The translations under genes and the position numbers were made by a program. Shown piece after piece: positions 1 to 7,773 of a stretch of DNA of 29,361 nt. The DNA comes from Marine Group I thaumarchaeote SCGC AAA799-O18. GTDB taxonomy: Archaea; Thermoproteota; Nitrososphaeria; Nitrososphaerales; Nitrosopumilaceae. The stretch lies in the NCBI GenBank assembly GCA_000746705.1, contig JOTC01000002.1:1-29361 (forward strand), read 5' to 3'. Position 1 is the stretch's first letter. The number at the start of each line of letters is the position of its first letter. The notes beneath the pieces were generated by a model, which made no database searches, had not been told where the DNA came from, and saw only the letters and a program-made list of their open reading frames with translations.

Positions 1-1
1 A

Positions 2-151
2 AAAGATGGAAAAAAATTAAATGACGAACAGGTAAAGAATTTCTGTAAAAAATTTCTTTCAAAAGAAAAAATACCTGACGTTGTTAAATTTGTTGAGTCA
101 CTACCGAAAGGACCATCCGGTAAAATTCTTAGAAGAGAAATGAAAAATTAG
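2..151 (+). CDS. Acyl-CoA synthetase (AMP-forming), C-terminal fragment
   Basis: This is an open frame running in from the left edge and ending in TAG; only about 49 residues are visible. They include the segment LPKGPSGKILRREMKN, which matches the C-terminal hinge domain of AMP-dependent acyl-CoA synthetases. In that family the lysine of the 'GK' motif (here in SGKILRR) is the catalytic, acetylation-prone lysine of the adenylation step. Substrate cannot be told from the tail. It lies 7 nt upstream of the inositol-phosphatase-family gene on the same strand, so the two are probably co-transcribed. The family call rests on this motif alone. Confidence 0.75.
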   Translation, partial: KDGKKLNDEQVKNFCKKFLSKEKIPDVVKFVESLPKGPSGKILRREMKN

Positions 152-158
152 AACGAAA

Positions 159-926
159 ATGAATTATACAAAAGAACTTGACGTAGCCAAATCAGTAGCC
201 AAAGAGATGGGCAAGATTCAATTGAAAAACTTCAGAAAAAATTTAAAGGTTATTAGAAAATCTCCGAAAGATTTTGTTTCTAATGTTGATTTAGAATGCC
301 AAAATATTTCGTATGAACTGTTGAGAAAAGATTTTCAATACGAAATATTATCCGAAGAGAAAAAAACTCAGGATGAGATAGGAACTGAGTTATTTTGGAT
401 AATTGATCCAGTTGATGGCACACATAACTATATTTCTGGTCTTCCAAATTTTGGAGTTTCAATAGCTCTTGCTACAAAGAAGGAATTTTTGTTAGGAGTA
501 ATCTACTTACCATATTTTGATGAAATGTATTATGCTATAAAAAACCAAGGGGCATTTATGAACAGTGAAAAGATTCAGGTTTCGAAAAATAATGACTTGG
601 AAAAAAGCATGATTACGTTTGACAATCAATTTTATCTTAATAAAAAAGCGTTTGACGTATACAAAAAAATTGTAGACAGTTGTTTTACTACAAGAATATT
701 AGGTTCGGCTGTTTATGATTTTTGTTTAATCGCATCAGGTAAGGTAGATGCAAGGATTTGGAATAATACTAAGGTTTTTGACTTTGCAGCGGGATTAACA
801 ATACTTAACGAAGCCGGAGGAAAGGTCACAGATTTCGGTGGAAATCAGGTTAATTTAGATACTCATGACATACTTGGGTCTAATAGCTTTGTGCATCAAG
901 AATTATTAAGTACAATAAATGGTTGA
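159..926 (+). CDS. Inositol monophosphatase / archaeal FBPase family phosphatase
   Basis: The 255-residue protein has the usual length for the IMPase/FBPase/CysQ superfamily of Mg-dependent phosphatases. Visible metal-site motifs are the Glu pair in ILSEE (about residues 63-67), the signature IDPVDGTHN (82-90), and a C-terminal VFDFAAG that corresponds to the usual WDxAAG motif. Archaeal members dephosphorylate inositol-1-phosphate and often fructose-1,6-bisphosphate, and related enzymes act on sugar-phosphate intermediates. It follows the acyl-CoA synthetase tail by 7 nt and precedes the PdxA-family gene by 6 nt, so it sits inside an operon that continues into glycan-type genes. That context suggests a role in making a modified sugar or polyol rather than gluconeogenesis. 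The exact substrate is unknown. Confidence 0.85.
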   Translation: MNYTKELDVAKSVAKEMGKIQLKNFRKNLKVIRKSPKDFVSNVDLECQNISYELLRKDFQYEILSEEKKTQDEIGTELFWIIDPVDGTHNYISGLPNFGVSIALATKKEFLLGVIYLPYFDEMYYAIKNQGAFMNSEKIQVSKNNDLEKSMITFDNQFYLNKKAFDVYKKIVDSCFTTRILGSAVYDFCLIASGKVDARIWNNTKVFDFAAGLTILNEAGGKVTDFGGNQVNLDTHDILGSNSFVHQELLSTING

Positions 927-932
927 AATTCT

Positions 933-2015
933 ATGAACAAACCAATAATCGGTATTACAATGGGGGATCCAGCAGGAGTTGGTCCTGAGATAATAGGAAA
1001 GGCTTTCGCTGATAAAATGATCTATGAAATTTGTAACCCTGTTCTCATAGGTGACAAAAATGCAATTGATGACGGCATTAGAATTGCTGGAAATACAATT
1101 AAAACCAGATCTATAGAGAATGTTTCAGACGCTAATTTTGAATTTGGTGTAATTGACGTACTTGATCTTAAGAATGTAGATATGAAAGAGATGAAGTATG
1201 GAAAAGTCAGTGCGATGTGTGGAAAAGCTAGTGGAGAATACATTGAAAAGGCAGTAGATCTTGCACTCAAAAAAGAAATCAATGCAATCACAACTTGTCC
1301 AATTCATAAGGACTCGTTCCAGTCTGGTGGATACCTTTATCCCGGTCACACGGAGATGTTGGCTCAGTTAACAAACACTGAGAAATTTACAATGATGCTG
1401 ACACATGGTGACTTTAGAACAATACATGTTTCCACACATGTTTCTCTGAAAGAAGCATGTGAGAGGGTAAAAAAGGATCGAATCTTACATGTAATTAAAC
1501 TAGCCAATGAAGGCTGCAAGGCACTTGGTATCAAAGAGCCAAGGATTGCGGTTGCAGGTTTGAATCCACACGCTGGTGAATATGACTACAGGGATCCGGA
1601 GGGCAGCCCTGGAGGAATTTTTGGCGATGAAGAGCACAAGGAAATAATTCCAGCAGTAAAAGCTGCACAAGAACAAGGAATTAACGCTATTGGTCCAATA
1701 CCAGGAGATACTGTCTATCCACAGTCTCTGAAAGGCGGAAAGTTTGACATTGTCGTTTCAATGTTTCATGATCAAGGACACATTCCAATGAAGCTAAAGG
1801 GCTTTGTGTATGACGCAGATACTAAGGACTTTGGTTCAATAAATGGTGTGAATACCACTATTGGTATGCCAATTATTAGAACATCAGTTGATCATGGAAC
1901 TGCATTTGGAAAGGCTGGAAAGGGAACAGCTAACTGCGATAGTTTGAAACAGGCTCTACAGTCAGCTGTACGGTTAGCAAAAAGTGGCTATTATGATAAT
2001 GGCTTCGAAGCTTGA
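933..2015 (+). CDS. pdxA: PdxA-family (4-hydroxythreonine-4-phosphate-type) dehydrogenase
   Basis: The 360-residue protein carries the PdxA signatures throughout: GDPAGVGPEI near residues 11-20, HTEMLA, GLNPHAGE, GPIPGDT, MFHDQGHIPMK (metal-binding His) and TIGMPIIRTSVDHGTAFG near the C terminus. Classical PdxA oxidises 4-phosphohydroxy-L-threonine with NAD in the DXP-dependent vitamin B6 pathway. PdxA2-type relatives instead oxidise phosphorylated four-carbon sugar acids (D-threonate or D-erythronate 4-phosphate). Archaea generally make PLP with PdxS/PdxT, and the neighbours here (IMPase family, NeuD-like acyltransferase, deacetylase-like protein) are glycan-type, so a sugar-acid phosphate substrate is more likely than B6 synthesis. 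The family call is firm; the reaction is an inference. Confidence 0.85.
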   Translation: MNKPIIGITMGDPAGVGPEIIGKAFADKMIYEICNPVLIGDKNAIDDGIRIAGNTIKTRSIENVSDANFEFGVIDVLDLKNVDMKEMKYGKVSAMCGKASGEYIEKAVDLALKKEINAITTCPIHKDSFQSGGYLYPGHTEMLAQLTNTEKFTMMLTHGDFRTIHVSTHVSLKEACERVKKDRILHVIKLANEGCKALGIKEPRIAVAGLNPHAGEYDYRDPEGSPGGIFGDEEHKEIIPAVKAAQEQGINAIGPIPGDTVYPQSLKGGKFDIVVSMFHDQGHIPMKLKGFVYDADTKDFGSINGVNTTIGMPIIRTSVDHGTAFGKAGKGTANCDSLKQALQSAVRLAKSGYYDNGFEA

Positions 2016-2074
2016 TAATAGATAGTAACGATTGATCCAAATTCCTTTAAAGATGGTACGAGATTTCTTGAATT

Positions 2075-2737
2075 ATGAAGAATGTAATAATATTTGGAAC
2101 AGGACAGTTTGCTAAAATAATACACCAATACCTGGCAAATGATTCTGACATTGAAGTTGTAGCCTTTACGGCAAATGAAAGTTACATAAAGGATGATAAT
2201 TTTTGTGGACTACCTGTAGTTCCGTTTGAAAAAGTTGAATCATCGTATCCTTCAAGCGAGTACCAAATGTTTGTTGCCGTTGGTTATTCTGATCTGAATA
2301 AAAAAAGAGCTGGCATATTTGAACAGGCAAAATCAAAGGGATACAAGCTTGTTAGCTATGTCCATCCAAGCGTGGTAGTAGTTGGAGATTTTGAATTTGG
2401 TGAAAATTGTTTTGTTTTTGAAAACAGTGTGATTCAACCATTTGTGAAAATTGGAGACGATGTAATAGTTTGGTCTGGTAGTTTGATAAGTCATAACACG
2501 ACAATCAAGGACCACTGCTTTATCGCCTCACATGTAGCAATAGCTGGCAGTTCAACCATTGAGCCATACTGCTTCCTAGGAACTAACTGTACACTAAGGA
2601 ACGGCATCAAAGTAGCAAAAGAATGTGTCATAGGAGCTGGTTGCGTCATTCTGGAGGATACAAAAGAGAAGGAGGTGTTCGTTACTCGTTCGACTGCCAT
2701 ACCAAATTTTAATCGTGATCTGCTAAAAGACATTTAA
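2075..2737 (+). CDS. NeuD/PglD-like sugar O/N-acyltransferase (left-handed beta-helix)
   Basis: The 220-residue protein begins with a Rossmann-like nucleotide-binding half (IIFGTGQFAKIIHQYL). From about residue 95 it continues as hexapeptide repeats typical of left-handed parallel beta-helix acyltransferases (VGDFEFGENCFVFENSVI, then IGDDVIVWSGSLISHNTTI and later turns). This two-part arrangement is that of NeuD and PglD, which transfer acetyl groups from acetyl-CoA to sialic-acid-type or bacillosamine sugars. The His in ISHNTTIKDH sits where the catalytic His is expected. It lies 59 nt after the PdxA-family gene and 3 nt before the deacetylase-like gene, so it probably belongs to one operon that modifies a cell-surface sugar. 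Confidence 0.8.
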   Translation: MKNVIIFGTGQFAKIIHQYLANDSDIEVVAFTANESYIKDDNFCGLPVVPFEKVESSYPSSEYQMFVAVGYSDLNKKRAGIFEQAKSKGYKLVSYVHPSVVVVGDFEFGENCFVFENSVIQPFVKIGDDVIVWSGSLISHNTTIKDHCFIASHVAIAGSSTIEPYCFLGTNCTLRNGIKVAKECVIGAGCVILEDTKEKEVFVTRSTAIPNFNRDLLKDI

Positions 2738-2740
2738 AAA

Positions 2741-3520
2741 ATGACGCAATACGTTTTTCTCGGACACGACGTTGACTGGAGAAAGCAGGGCGCTTCCTTA
2801 GAACACATAATGGCAAGAAAGGAAAGGTTTGAACCATCAGTTTTAGAAGAATGCGACAAGAAAAATCCTTACTACAACATACCTGACTATATGGAAATCG
2901 AGGAAAAATTCGGTGTCAAGTCAACATTTTTCTTTAGAACAAAGTACGAGGACGGAGACTTTGCGGATTATGAGAACGACATAAGATCATTGATTGACGG
3001 AGGGTGGGAAGTTGGATTACATTTGGATCCGTCATCCATTGATGATTCAAAAAAAATACTGGAAGAAAAAACAAAGCTTGAAAGCATAAGCAAGACAGAA
3101 ATTAAATCCAACCGAGTGCATTATCTTGGATTCAACGACGACTTGCCAAACAAGCTTCAAGAATTAGGCTTCGTGTACGATTCATCGGTTAGGAGATCCA
3201 AGGACCGCATAGATGAAAATGAGATGGGTTATCTCAAATATGGAAACCTGATAGAGTTTCCAATAACAATAATGGATGCATATCTTTTCACGCACATGAA
3301 AATAAAAGAAGAGCAGATAATTCCAACTTTTGAAAGTACGTTGAATCTGGGAAGAAAAGTCAACGACTCTTTCAATGTTATTACTGTAATCTGGCATGAT
3401 AACGTGTTGAAGATGAAGGGAGGTAGGATGTACAAGAAAATTCTAGAATATCTTACTTCTCAGGATGATGTATCAATCTTAAGAGGGATCGATCTTGCTA
3501 GTATGATAAATTCAAAGTAG
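2741..3520 (+). CDS. Polysaccharide deacetylase-like (CE4-fold) protein
   Basis: The 259-residue protein starts FLGHDVDWRKQG, where the HDVD resembles the metal-binding Asp motif of NodB/CE4 deacetylases. It continues with FFFRT and GWEVGLHLDPSS, which match the FFxRT and 'GxExGxH' strands of the family, and has a late histidine in VIWHDNVLK. CE4 enzymes remove N-acetyl groups from sugars, and many divergent members sit in surface-polysaccharide clusters. No signal peptide is seen, so it probably acts in the cytoplasm on a sugar intermediate. It starts 3 nt after the acyltransferase stop with no clear ribosome site, consistent with coupling. It ends 3 nt before the convergent cysteine hydrolase. 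Confidence 0.7.
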   Translation: MTQYVFLGHDVDWRKQGASLEHIMARKERFEPSVLEECDKKNPYYNIPDYMEIEEKFGVKSTFFFRTKYEDGDFADYENDIRSLIDGGWEVGLHLDPSSIDDSKKILEEKTKLESISKTEIKSNRVHYLGFNDDLPNKLQELGFVYDSSVRRSKDRIDENEMGYLKYGNLIEFPITIMDAYLFTHMKIKEEQIIPTFESTLNLGRKVNDSFNVITVIWHDNVLKMKGGRMYKKILEYLTSQDDVSILRGIDLASMINSK

Positions 3521-3523
3521 TGA

Positions 3524-4396
3524 CTATGCGTCTTTGATTGCATTGATGAATTTGTTTGAATCTGAAACCCAGCCAAAAACTCCACCCTGCATTTTGATTT
3601 GTTTGATTGCTGCTTCGTAATTTCCTTGGTTTGTAGCTGCTGTACAATCTTTGAGAACTATGCACCAGTATCCAATGTCATTAGCCTCTCTCATTATTGT
3701 ATGTACACAAACATCTGTAGTAATACCAGTCATTATCAAGTGAGTTATTCCCAAATTTTTTAAAGTGACACCAAAATCACTATGTGCAAACGCACCCTTT
3801 GCAGATTTATCTATAACATATTCACCATCTGCAGGAGCTAATTCATCTATGATGTCCCAGTTTTTTTCTCCTCGAACAAGAAGCTGACCCTCTCCGCCTT
3901 CTGGCTTGTCACCAATGCCAACTCCCTTTCCTATGATCTTACTTCGCAACAGCTTGTTGTATGGCAGATCAGCAAGATTTGGCATGTGACCCTCACGTGT
4001 GTGTATTACTTTGATGTCAGTTCCGTCTCGTGCTGCATCTAAAATATTTTTAATTGGCTCGATAGGACCAGCAGTCAAAGAAAGGTCATAGCCCATTACG
4101 TCTACATATCCGTTCTCGCCGCAGAAATCCACCTGCATGTCCACAACTATGATTGCAGTTCTGGCAGAATCAAACTCTACAAATGCCTTGTCACCAAAAT
4201 TTGGACAGTCCTCAATTTCTACCTTGAGTAGTTTTCCTTGTACTGGTCCGTAAAGCCAACTGGGAAACTTGAAGGTGCGTGTCTTCAGAAACGTTTCATA
4301 GTCCTCCTGAACTCTGGAAAGTTTCTCCTCCTTTGACATCTCGGAATCTTCCTTTACCTTAGCCTTGGGTCCCAGTGAATCATCAGCCATAACCAT
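3524..4396 (-). CDS. Cysteine hydrolase, isochorismatase family, biuret hydrolase (BiuH)-like
   Basis: The 290-residue protein has the isochorismatase-family catalytic triad: D86 in VVDMQVDFC, K197 in IDKSAKGAF and C230 in TGITTDVCV. The stretches GYVDVMGYDLSL, APIEPIK-like GPIEPIK, HTREGHMPNLADLP and KMQGGVFG resemble my memory of biuret hydrolase more than RutB or nicotinamidase. BiuH cleaves biuret to allophanate and ammonia; relatives cleave triuret or N-carbamoyl compounds. Residues 1 to about 75 form a charged extension absent from typical 230-residue members. The start could be M1 (4396) or M3 (4390). It diverges from AllG across 49 bp with a shared TATA-like element, tying it to the carbamoyltransferase genes. 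The substrate is inferred, not shown. Confidence 0.75.
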   Translation of the reverse strand: MVMADDSLGPKAKVKEDSEMSKEEKLSRVQEDYETFLKTRTFKFPSWLYGPVQGKLLKVEIEDCPNFGDKAFVEFDSARTAIIVVDMQVDFCGENGYVDVMGYDLSLTAGPIEPIKNILDAARDGTDIKVIHTREGHMPNLADLPYNKLLRSKIIGKGVGIGDKPEGGEGQLLVRGEKNWDIIDELAPADGEYVIDKSAKGAFAHSDFGVTLKNLGITHLIMTGITTDVCVHTIMREANDIGYWCIVLKDCTAATNQGNYEAAIKQIKMQGGVFGWVSDSNKFINAIKDA

Positions 4397-4414
4397 TTCA
4401 ACTTTCTGTCATAT

Positions 4415-4426
4415 GTTAATATATTG
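4415..4426. promoter_or_regulatory. Probable bidirectional TATA element between hydrolase and AllG genes
   Basis: GTTAATATATTG contains the self-complementary core AATATATT (4418-4425). Its centre is about 25 nt from the AllG start codon at 4446 and about 25 nt from the divergent hydrolase start at 4396. Archaeal TATA boxes lie about 25-27 nt before transcription start, so both genes could be transcribed leaderless from one element. Inferred from spacing and composition. Confidence 0.5.
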
Positions 4427-4445
4427 AAAAAATTCTTTTTCTGCA

Positions 4446-5696
4446 ATGGCAAATGGGATAAAGGAAAAGATTGAGGATGCGAACAAGGAAGCAATCGACA
4501 AGGTTCTTGCATCAAACCCAGTCCTAGTTGATGTCAAGCCAGCCATAGAGACAGTGCCTGGCATGAAAAAAAACATGATCATGCACGCAGGTCCTCCAAC
4601 CGACTGGCAAAACATGTGCGGACCCATGAAGGGTGCCGTGATGGGAACTTTGCTGTTTGAGGGCCTTGCTGAGACGAAAGATGAGGCGGTTAAGATTATA
4701 GAAAACGGAGAGATTGAGTTCTCGCCAAACCACGAACATCACGCAGTGGGTCCAATGGCTGGAACAACCTCTGCATCAATGCCGGTCTTTGTTGTGAAAG
4801 ATGAGACACATGGCAATACAGCCTTTGCGCGTCTGGTTGAAGACAAGGTGCAGTTTGGAGATTACAGAGACGAGGCGGTTAACGGTTTACAGTTTTGGAG
4901 AGATAAATTGTCTGTTGCAATTGGTACTGCTGTCCAAAAGGCTGGCGGGATTAACCTGAAGAACATAATTGGAAAGGCCCTGTACAGGGGAGACGAACTG
5001 CACAACAGACCTGATGCTGGAAGCTCCATGTTTGCCAATATGATAATAACAAACCTAATTGAGACTGGAATGGATCATAACGAGCTGCTTCCGGTTGCAA
5101 AGCACTTGATTAGTGATGATATATTTTTCCTCGGTCTGAGCATGGGTGCCTGCAAGGCAACCATGGATGCCGCACACGGGATAGAGTACAGCACTTTGGT
5201 TACTGCAATGGCAAGGAACGGCGTTGAGTTTGGAATCAAGGTGAGCGGCTTGGGTGATGAATGGTTTACTGGACCTGCAAGTCTGATTGATGGATTATAC
5301 TTTCCTGGATTTACAGCCGACGATGCCAATCCTGACATGGGCGACAGTGCAATTACAGAAACAGCCGGACTAGGTGGCTTTACTTTGGCAGCTGCGCCTG
5401 CAATCATTAACTTGGTTGGTGGAACTCCCGACGAGGCGCTCAAGTACAGCAAGCAGATGCAGGAGATAACCATGACAAAAAACAACGGATACACAATCCC
5501 TGCGCTAAACTTTGAGGGAACTGCAACCGGGATTGACATTAGGAAAGTTGTAAAGACTGGAATTCTGCCAATCATTGACACTGCCATGGCCTGCAAGGAT
5601 CCTGGAAAGCGCATGATAGGTGCCGGTTTGGTCAAGCCGCCGATGGAAGCCTTCAAGAAGGCACTGCATGGGTTTGCAAAAAAATACGAAATCTGA
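4446..5696 (+). CDS. allG: Oxamate carbamoyltransferase subunit AllG-like (DUF1116, YlbE family)
   Basis: The 416-residue protein is close in length to bacterial DUF1116/YlbE proteins and matches them from the N terminus (about residues 1-35, VLASNPVLVDVKPA) through HHAVGPMAG, FLGLSMGACKA and the C-terminal PAIINLVGG and GAGLVKPP regions. In E. coli, AllF (FdrA), AllG (YlbE) and AllH (YlbF) form the carbamoyltransferase that splits oxalurate with phosphate into oxamate and carbamoyl phosphate in anaerobic allantoin breakdown. All three subunits are encoded in this window, with a carbamate kinase. This gene is visibly GC-richer than fdrA and allH. A poly-T tract at 5731-5737 is its likely terminator. 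The family call is strong; the in vivo substrate is uncertain. Confidence 0.8.
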   Translation: MANGIKEKIEDANKEAIDKVLASNPVLVDVKPAIETVPGMKKNMIMHAGPPTDWQNMCGPMKGAVMGTLLFEGLAETKDEAVKIIENGEIEFSPNHEHHAVGPMAGTTSASMPVFVVKDETHGNTAFARLVEDKVQFGDYRDEAVNGLQFWRDKLSVAIGTAVQKAGGINLKNIIGKALYRGDELHNRPDAGSSMFANMIITNLIETGMDHNELLPVAKHLISDDIFFLGLSMGACKATMDAAHGIEYSTLVTAMARNGVEFGIKVSGLGDEWFTGPASLIDGLYFPGFTADDANPDMGDSAITETAGLGGFTLAAAPAIINLVGGTPDEALKYSKQMQEITMTKNNGYTIPALNFEGTATGIDIRKVVKTGILPIIDTAMACKDPGKRMIGAGLVKPPMEAFKKALHGFAKKYEI

Positions 5697-5730
5697 TTCA
5701 ACAAGGCCTGATTCAGGTTTAGTTTCTGCC

Positions 5731-5737
5731 TTTTTTT
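5731..5737 (+). terminator. Poly-T terminator after allG
   Basis: A run of seven T residues lies 35 nt after the AllG stop codon, preceded by a short inverted repeat CCTGATTCAGG (5 bp arms). Archaeal RNA polymerase terminates on T-rich tracts. The next gene is convergent, so a terminator is expected here. Confidence 0.5.
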
Positions 5738-5741
5738 ACTA

Positions 5742-5763
5742 GCATATTACATGCATATTACAT
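5742..5763. repeat. 11-bp direct tandem repeat between convergent genes
   Basis: GCATATTACAT occurs twice in tandem and is followed by a partial third unit (ACATATC). It lies in the 92-bp gap between the allG stop and the stop of the convergent permease gene. It could be a simple slippage product or part of a terminator region; no function is evident. Confidence 0.6.
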
Positions 5764-5788
5764 ACATATCAACGCATGTCTAGAAACG

Positions 5789-6718
5789 CTATTTTTCTTC
5801 CCGCGTGTAGGCCTGACCAATGCCGGCTGGCTGCGTAGTTCTCTTGTAGGTAAATGCCATTACTGCAATTGCCATGATGTATGGAAGCATCAGCATGATC
5901 TGGTGCGGTGCCTGAACTCCTGCAGCCTGCAAGCTAAATTGCAGGGAATCTACCATTCCGAACAGCACGCATGCACCCATTATACCAATGGGGTGCCATC
6001 TGCCAAAGATAACCAGCGCAATTGCAATCCATCCGCGGGCTCCCGTCATGTCCTCAACAAAGATGCCCACCAATACTAGGGACAGATATGCACCGGCTAT
6101 GCCAGCCATCGCACCGCCTATCATAACTGCATAATACCTTACGCGGACAACGCTGATGCCTTGCGTGTCTGCCTGCCTTGGGTTTTCCCCGACAGTTCTT
6201 AGTGTTAGTCCGATTTTTGTCTTGAACACTATCACATAGAGGATTGGGACCATTGCCCATCCGATGTAAACCAGGGGATCGTGATTGAATAACACAGGTC
6301 CTACAAATGGAATGTCGCTAAAGCCAGGAATGTTGATGGCTGCCAGTGGTTCCACCCTTGGGGCGGTGCCAATGCCAAATGCCAGCCTGTACAGGAAGGC
6401 ACTCAAGCCAAGACCCAACAGCCATACTGCCAGTCCAGCAACCAGCTGGTTTGTACGAAGCGTGACATTCAGGAAGGCCATCAGGCCAGCCATGACAGCC
6501 CCGGTCAGGATACCAAAAAGAAATCCTACAGCTATGTTTTCCGTAATGAATGCGCCCATAAAGCCGGCAAACGCTCCCATGATCATCATTCCCTCTACGC
6601 CAAGGTTCAAAACGCCGGCGCGTTCCGCAATTTTTTCTCCCAGTGCGGCAAACAGTAATGGCGTGCTTAGCCCCAAGCCTGATGCCAAAAGGGTGACAAT
6701 AACTGCGATTTCAATCAT
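5789..6718 (-). CDS. BMP-type ABC transporter permease (YufQ/NupQ-like)
   Basis: The 309-residue protein is almost entirely hydrophobic, with about 8-10 membrane spans, and has the BPD_transp_2 features GEKIAERAGVLNLGVEGMM near residues 28-46 and TVGENPRQADTQGI in the middle. These mark the second permease of transporters that work with a basic membrane protein (BMP/PnrA-type) receptor, which in characterised cases import nucleosides, purines or related ureides. Its start overlaps the stop of the upstream permease by 1 nt (TAATG), so translation is coupled. It is the last gene of the four-gene importer operon, and its GC content is higher than that of the flanking housekeeping genes. Confidence 0.88.
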   Translation of the reverse strand: MIEIAVIVTLLASGLGLSTPLLFAALGEKIAERAGVLNLGVEGMMIMGAFAGFMGAFITENIAVGFLFGILTGAVMAGLMAFLNVTLRTNQLVAGLAVWLLGLGLSAFLYRLAFGIGTAPRVEPLAAINIPGFSDIPFVGPVLFNHDPLVYIGWAMVPILYVIVFKTKIGLTLRTVGENPRQADTQGISVVRVRYYAVMIGGAMAGIAGAYLSLVLVGIFVEDMTGARGWIAIALVIFGRWHPIGIMGACVLFGMVDSLQFSLQAAGVQAPHQIMLMLPYIMAIAVMAFTYKRTTQPAGIGQAYTREEK

Positions 6719-7773
6719 TACTTAGGAGCCTCCTTGAACTTCCATCGTGCAAAGAATTCCCCAACCAGGGCAAAGATGAGGACCATGGCCTGCAGCGTCT
6801 CCGCTATGGCAACCGGAATTCCCATTGTCTGGTACATGAGGTTGGCACCGGACATTAGGGCTCCAAAGAAGATTGCCACAAATGTAATGCCCAGCGGATG
6901 CTCCCTTCCAAGCAGCGCTATGATTATCGCAATGAACCCATACCCGGGCGATATTCCAACAAGCAGTCGGTCATTGACACCCTGCACTAGGCATGCCCCA
7001 GCAATTCCAGCTACCGCACCGCTGATCAATAATGTAAGCAAGATGCTTCTTTTCACATTGATGCCGGCATAGCCGGATGCCTTTGGGTTTACACCAGTAG
7101 CCCTGAGACTGAAGCCGGTTTTTGTCTTGAACAAAATTAAGTAAATTAAAACTGCAGCTGCAATTGCCACCAAGAATCCTGCATGAAGCCTGGTGCCTTC
7201 TATTAGTATGGGAAGTTGGGATGTAAGCGGAATTAATGCCGTTTGGGGTTCAAAGCCTGGCGCCTTTAATGCTCCATGTACAAGAAAGTCTACAAATAAG
7301 ATTGCAATAAAATTCAGCATTACTGTGACGATGATCTCGTTTACGCCCAGCCTGCTTTTCAGCACACCAGCAATTGCCGCCCAGCCGGCACCAAATATCA
7401 TTGCAAAGATTATTGCTATTATAACGCCAAAGACCGGTATCTGCCCCGCAACTGTAAGGGCTATTACGACAGCGCCAATAGCGCCAAAGTACAGTTGTCC
7501 CTCGGCACCTATATTCCAAACCTTGCATCTGAAAGCAAAGCCAACCGCTAGTCCCGTAAGCAACAGTGAAGTGGTTCTCACTAGTGTCTCTCCTCCTTCA
7601 CGAACGCCGCCGAATGATCCCTGTAAAATAAGTCCGTAAGCCTCGAGCGGATCAAATCCTCCGGCAAGAAGTAAAAATCCAGTTACCACAAATGCCAGAA
7701 GTGCAGTGCCGATAGGAATTAGCGTTCTAATGATTGTACGCGTGGTAGGCTTTGCAAAAGAAAGGCTCATCAC
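6718..7773 (-). CDS. BMP-type ABC transporter permease (YufP/NupP-like)
   Basis: The 351-residue multi-spanning protein is of the BPD_transp_2 family. Key features are a first membrane span near residues 16-34, the stretch AFRCKVWNIGAEGQLYFGAIG (about 80-100) typical of the first permease of BMP-type importers, LGVNEIIVTVMLNFIA, and RATGVNPKASGYAGI. It pairs with the next permease to form the membrane channel. It starts inside the last 4 nt of the ATPase gene (ATGA overlap) and its stop overlaps the next start by 1 nt, so the three genes form a tightly coupled operon. Composition is GC-richer than fdrA (one sampled 60-nt line of the adjoining permease is 31/60 GC against 14/60 in fdrA). Confidence 0.88.
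   Translation of the reverse strand: MMSLSFAKPTTRTIIRTLIPIGTALLAFVVTGFLLLAGGFDPLEAYGLILQGSFGGVREGGETLVRTTSLLLTGLAVGFAFRCKVWNIGAEGQLYFGAIGAVVIALTVAGQIPVFGVIIAIIFAMIFGAGWAAIAGVLKSRLGVNEIIVTVMLNFIAILFVDFLVHGALKAPGFEPQTALIPLTSQLPILIEGTRLHAGFLVAIAAAVLIYLILFKTKTGFSLRATGVNPKASGYAGINVKRSILLTLLISGAVAGIAGACLVQGVNDRLLVGISPGYGFIAIIIALLGREHPLGITFVAIFFGALMSGANLMYQTMGIPVAIAETLQAMVLIFALVGEFFARWKFKEAPK

Noticed and set aside
933..2015. Vitamin B6 biosynthesis role for the PdxA-family protein
   Set aside because: No other B6 gene is nearby, and the operon context is glycan-type; kept only as an alternative.
5075..5704. 209-codon open frame on the minus strand opposite allG
   Set aside because: It is the shadow of a conserved gene of higher GC on the plus strand, has no recognisable motif and has no promoter.
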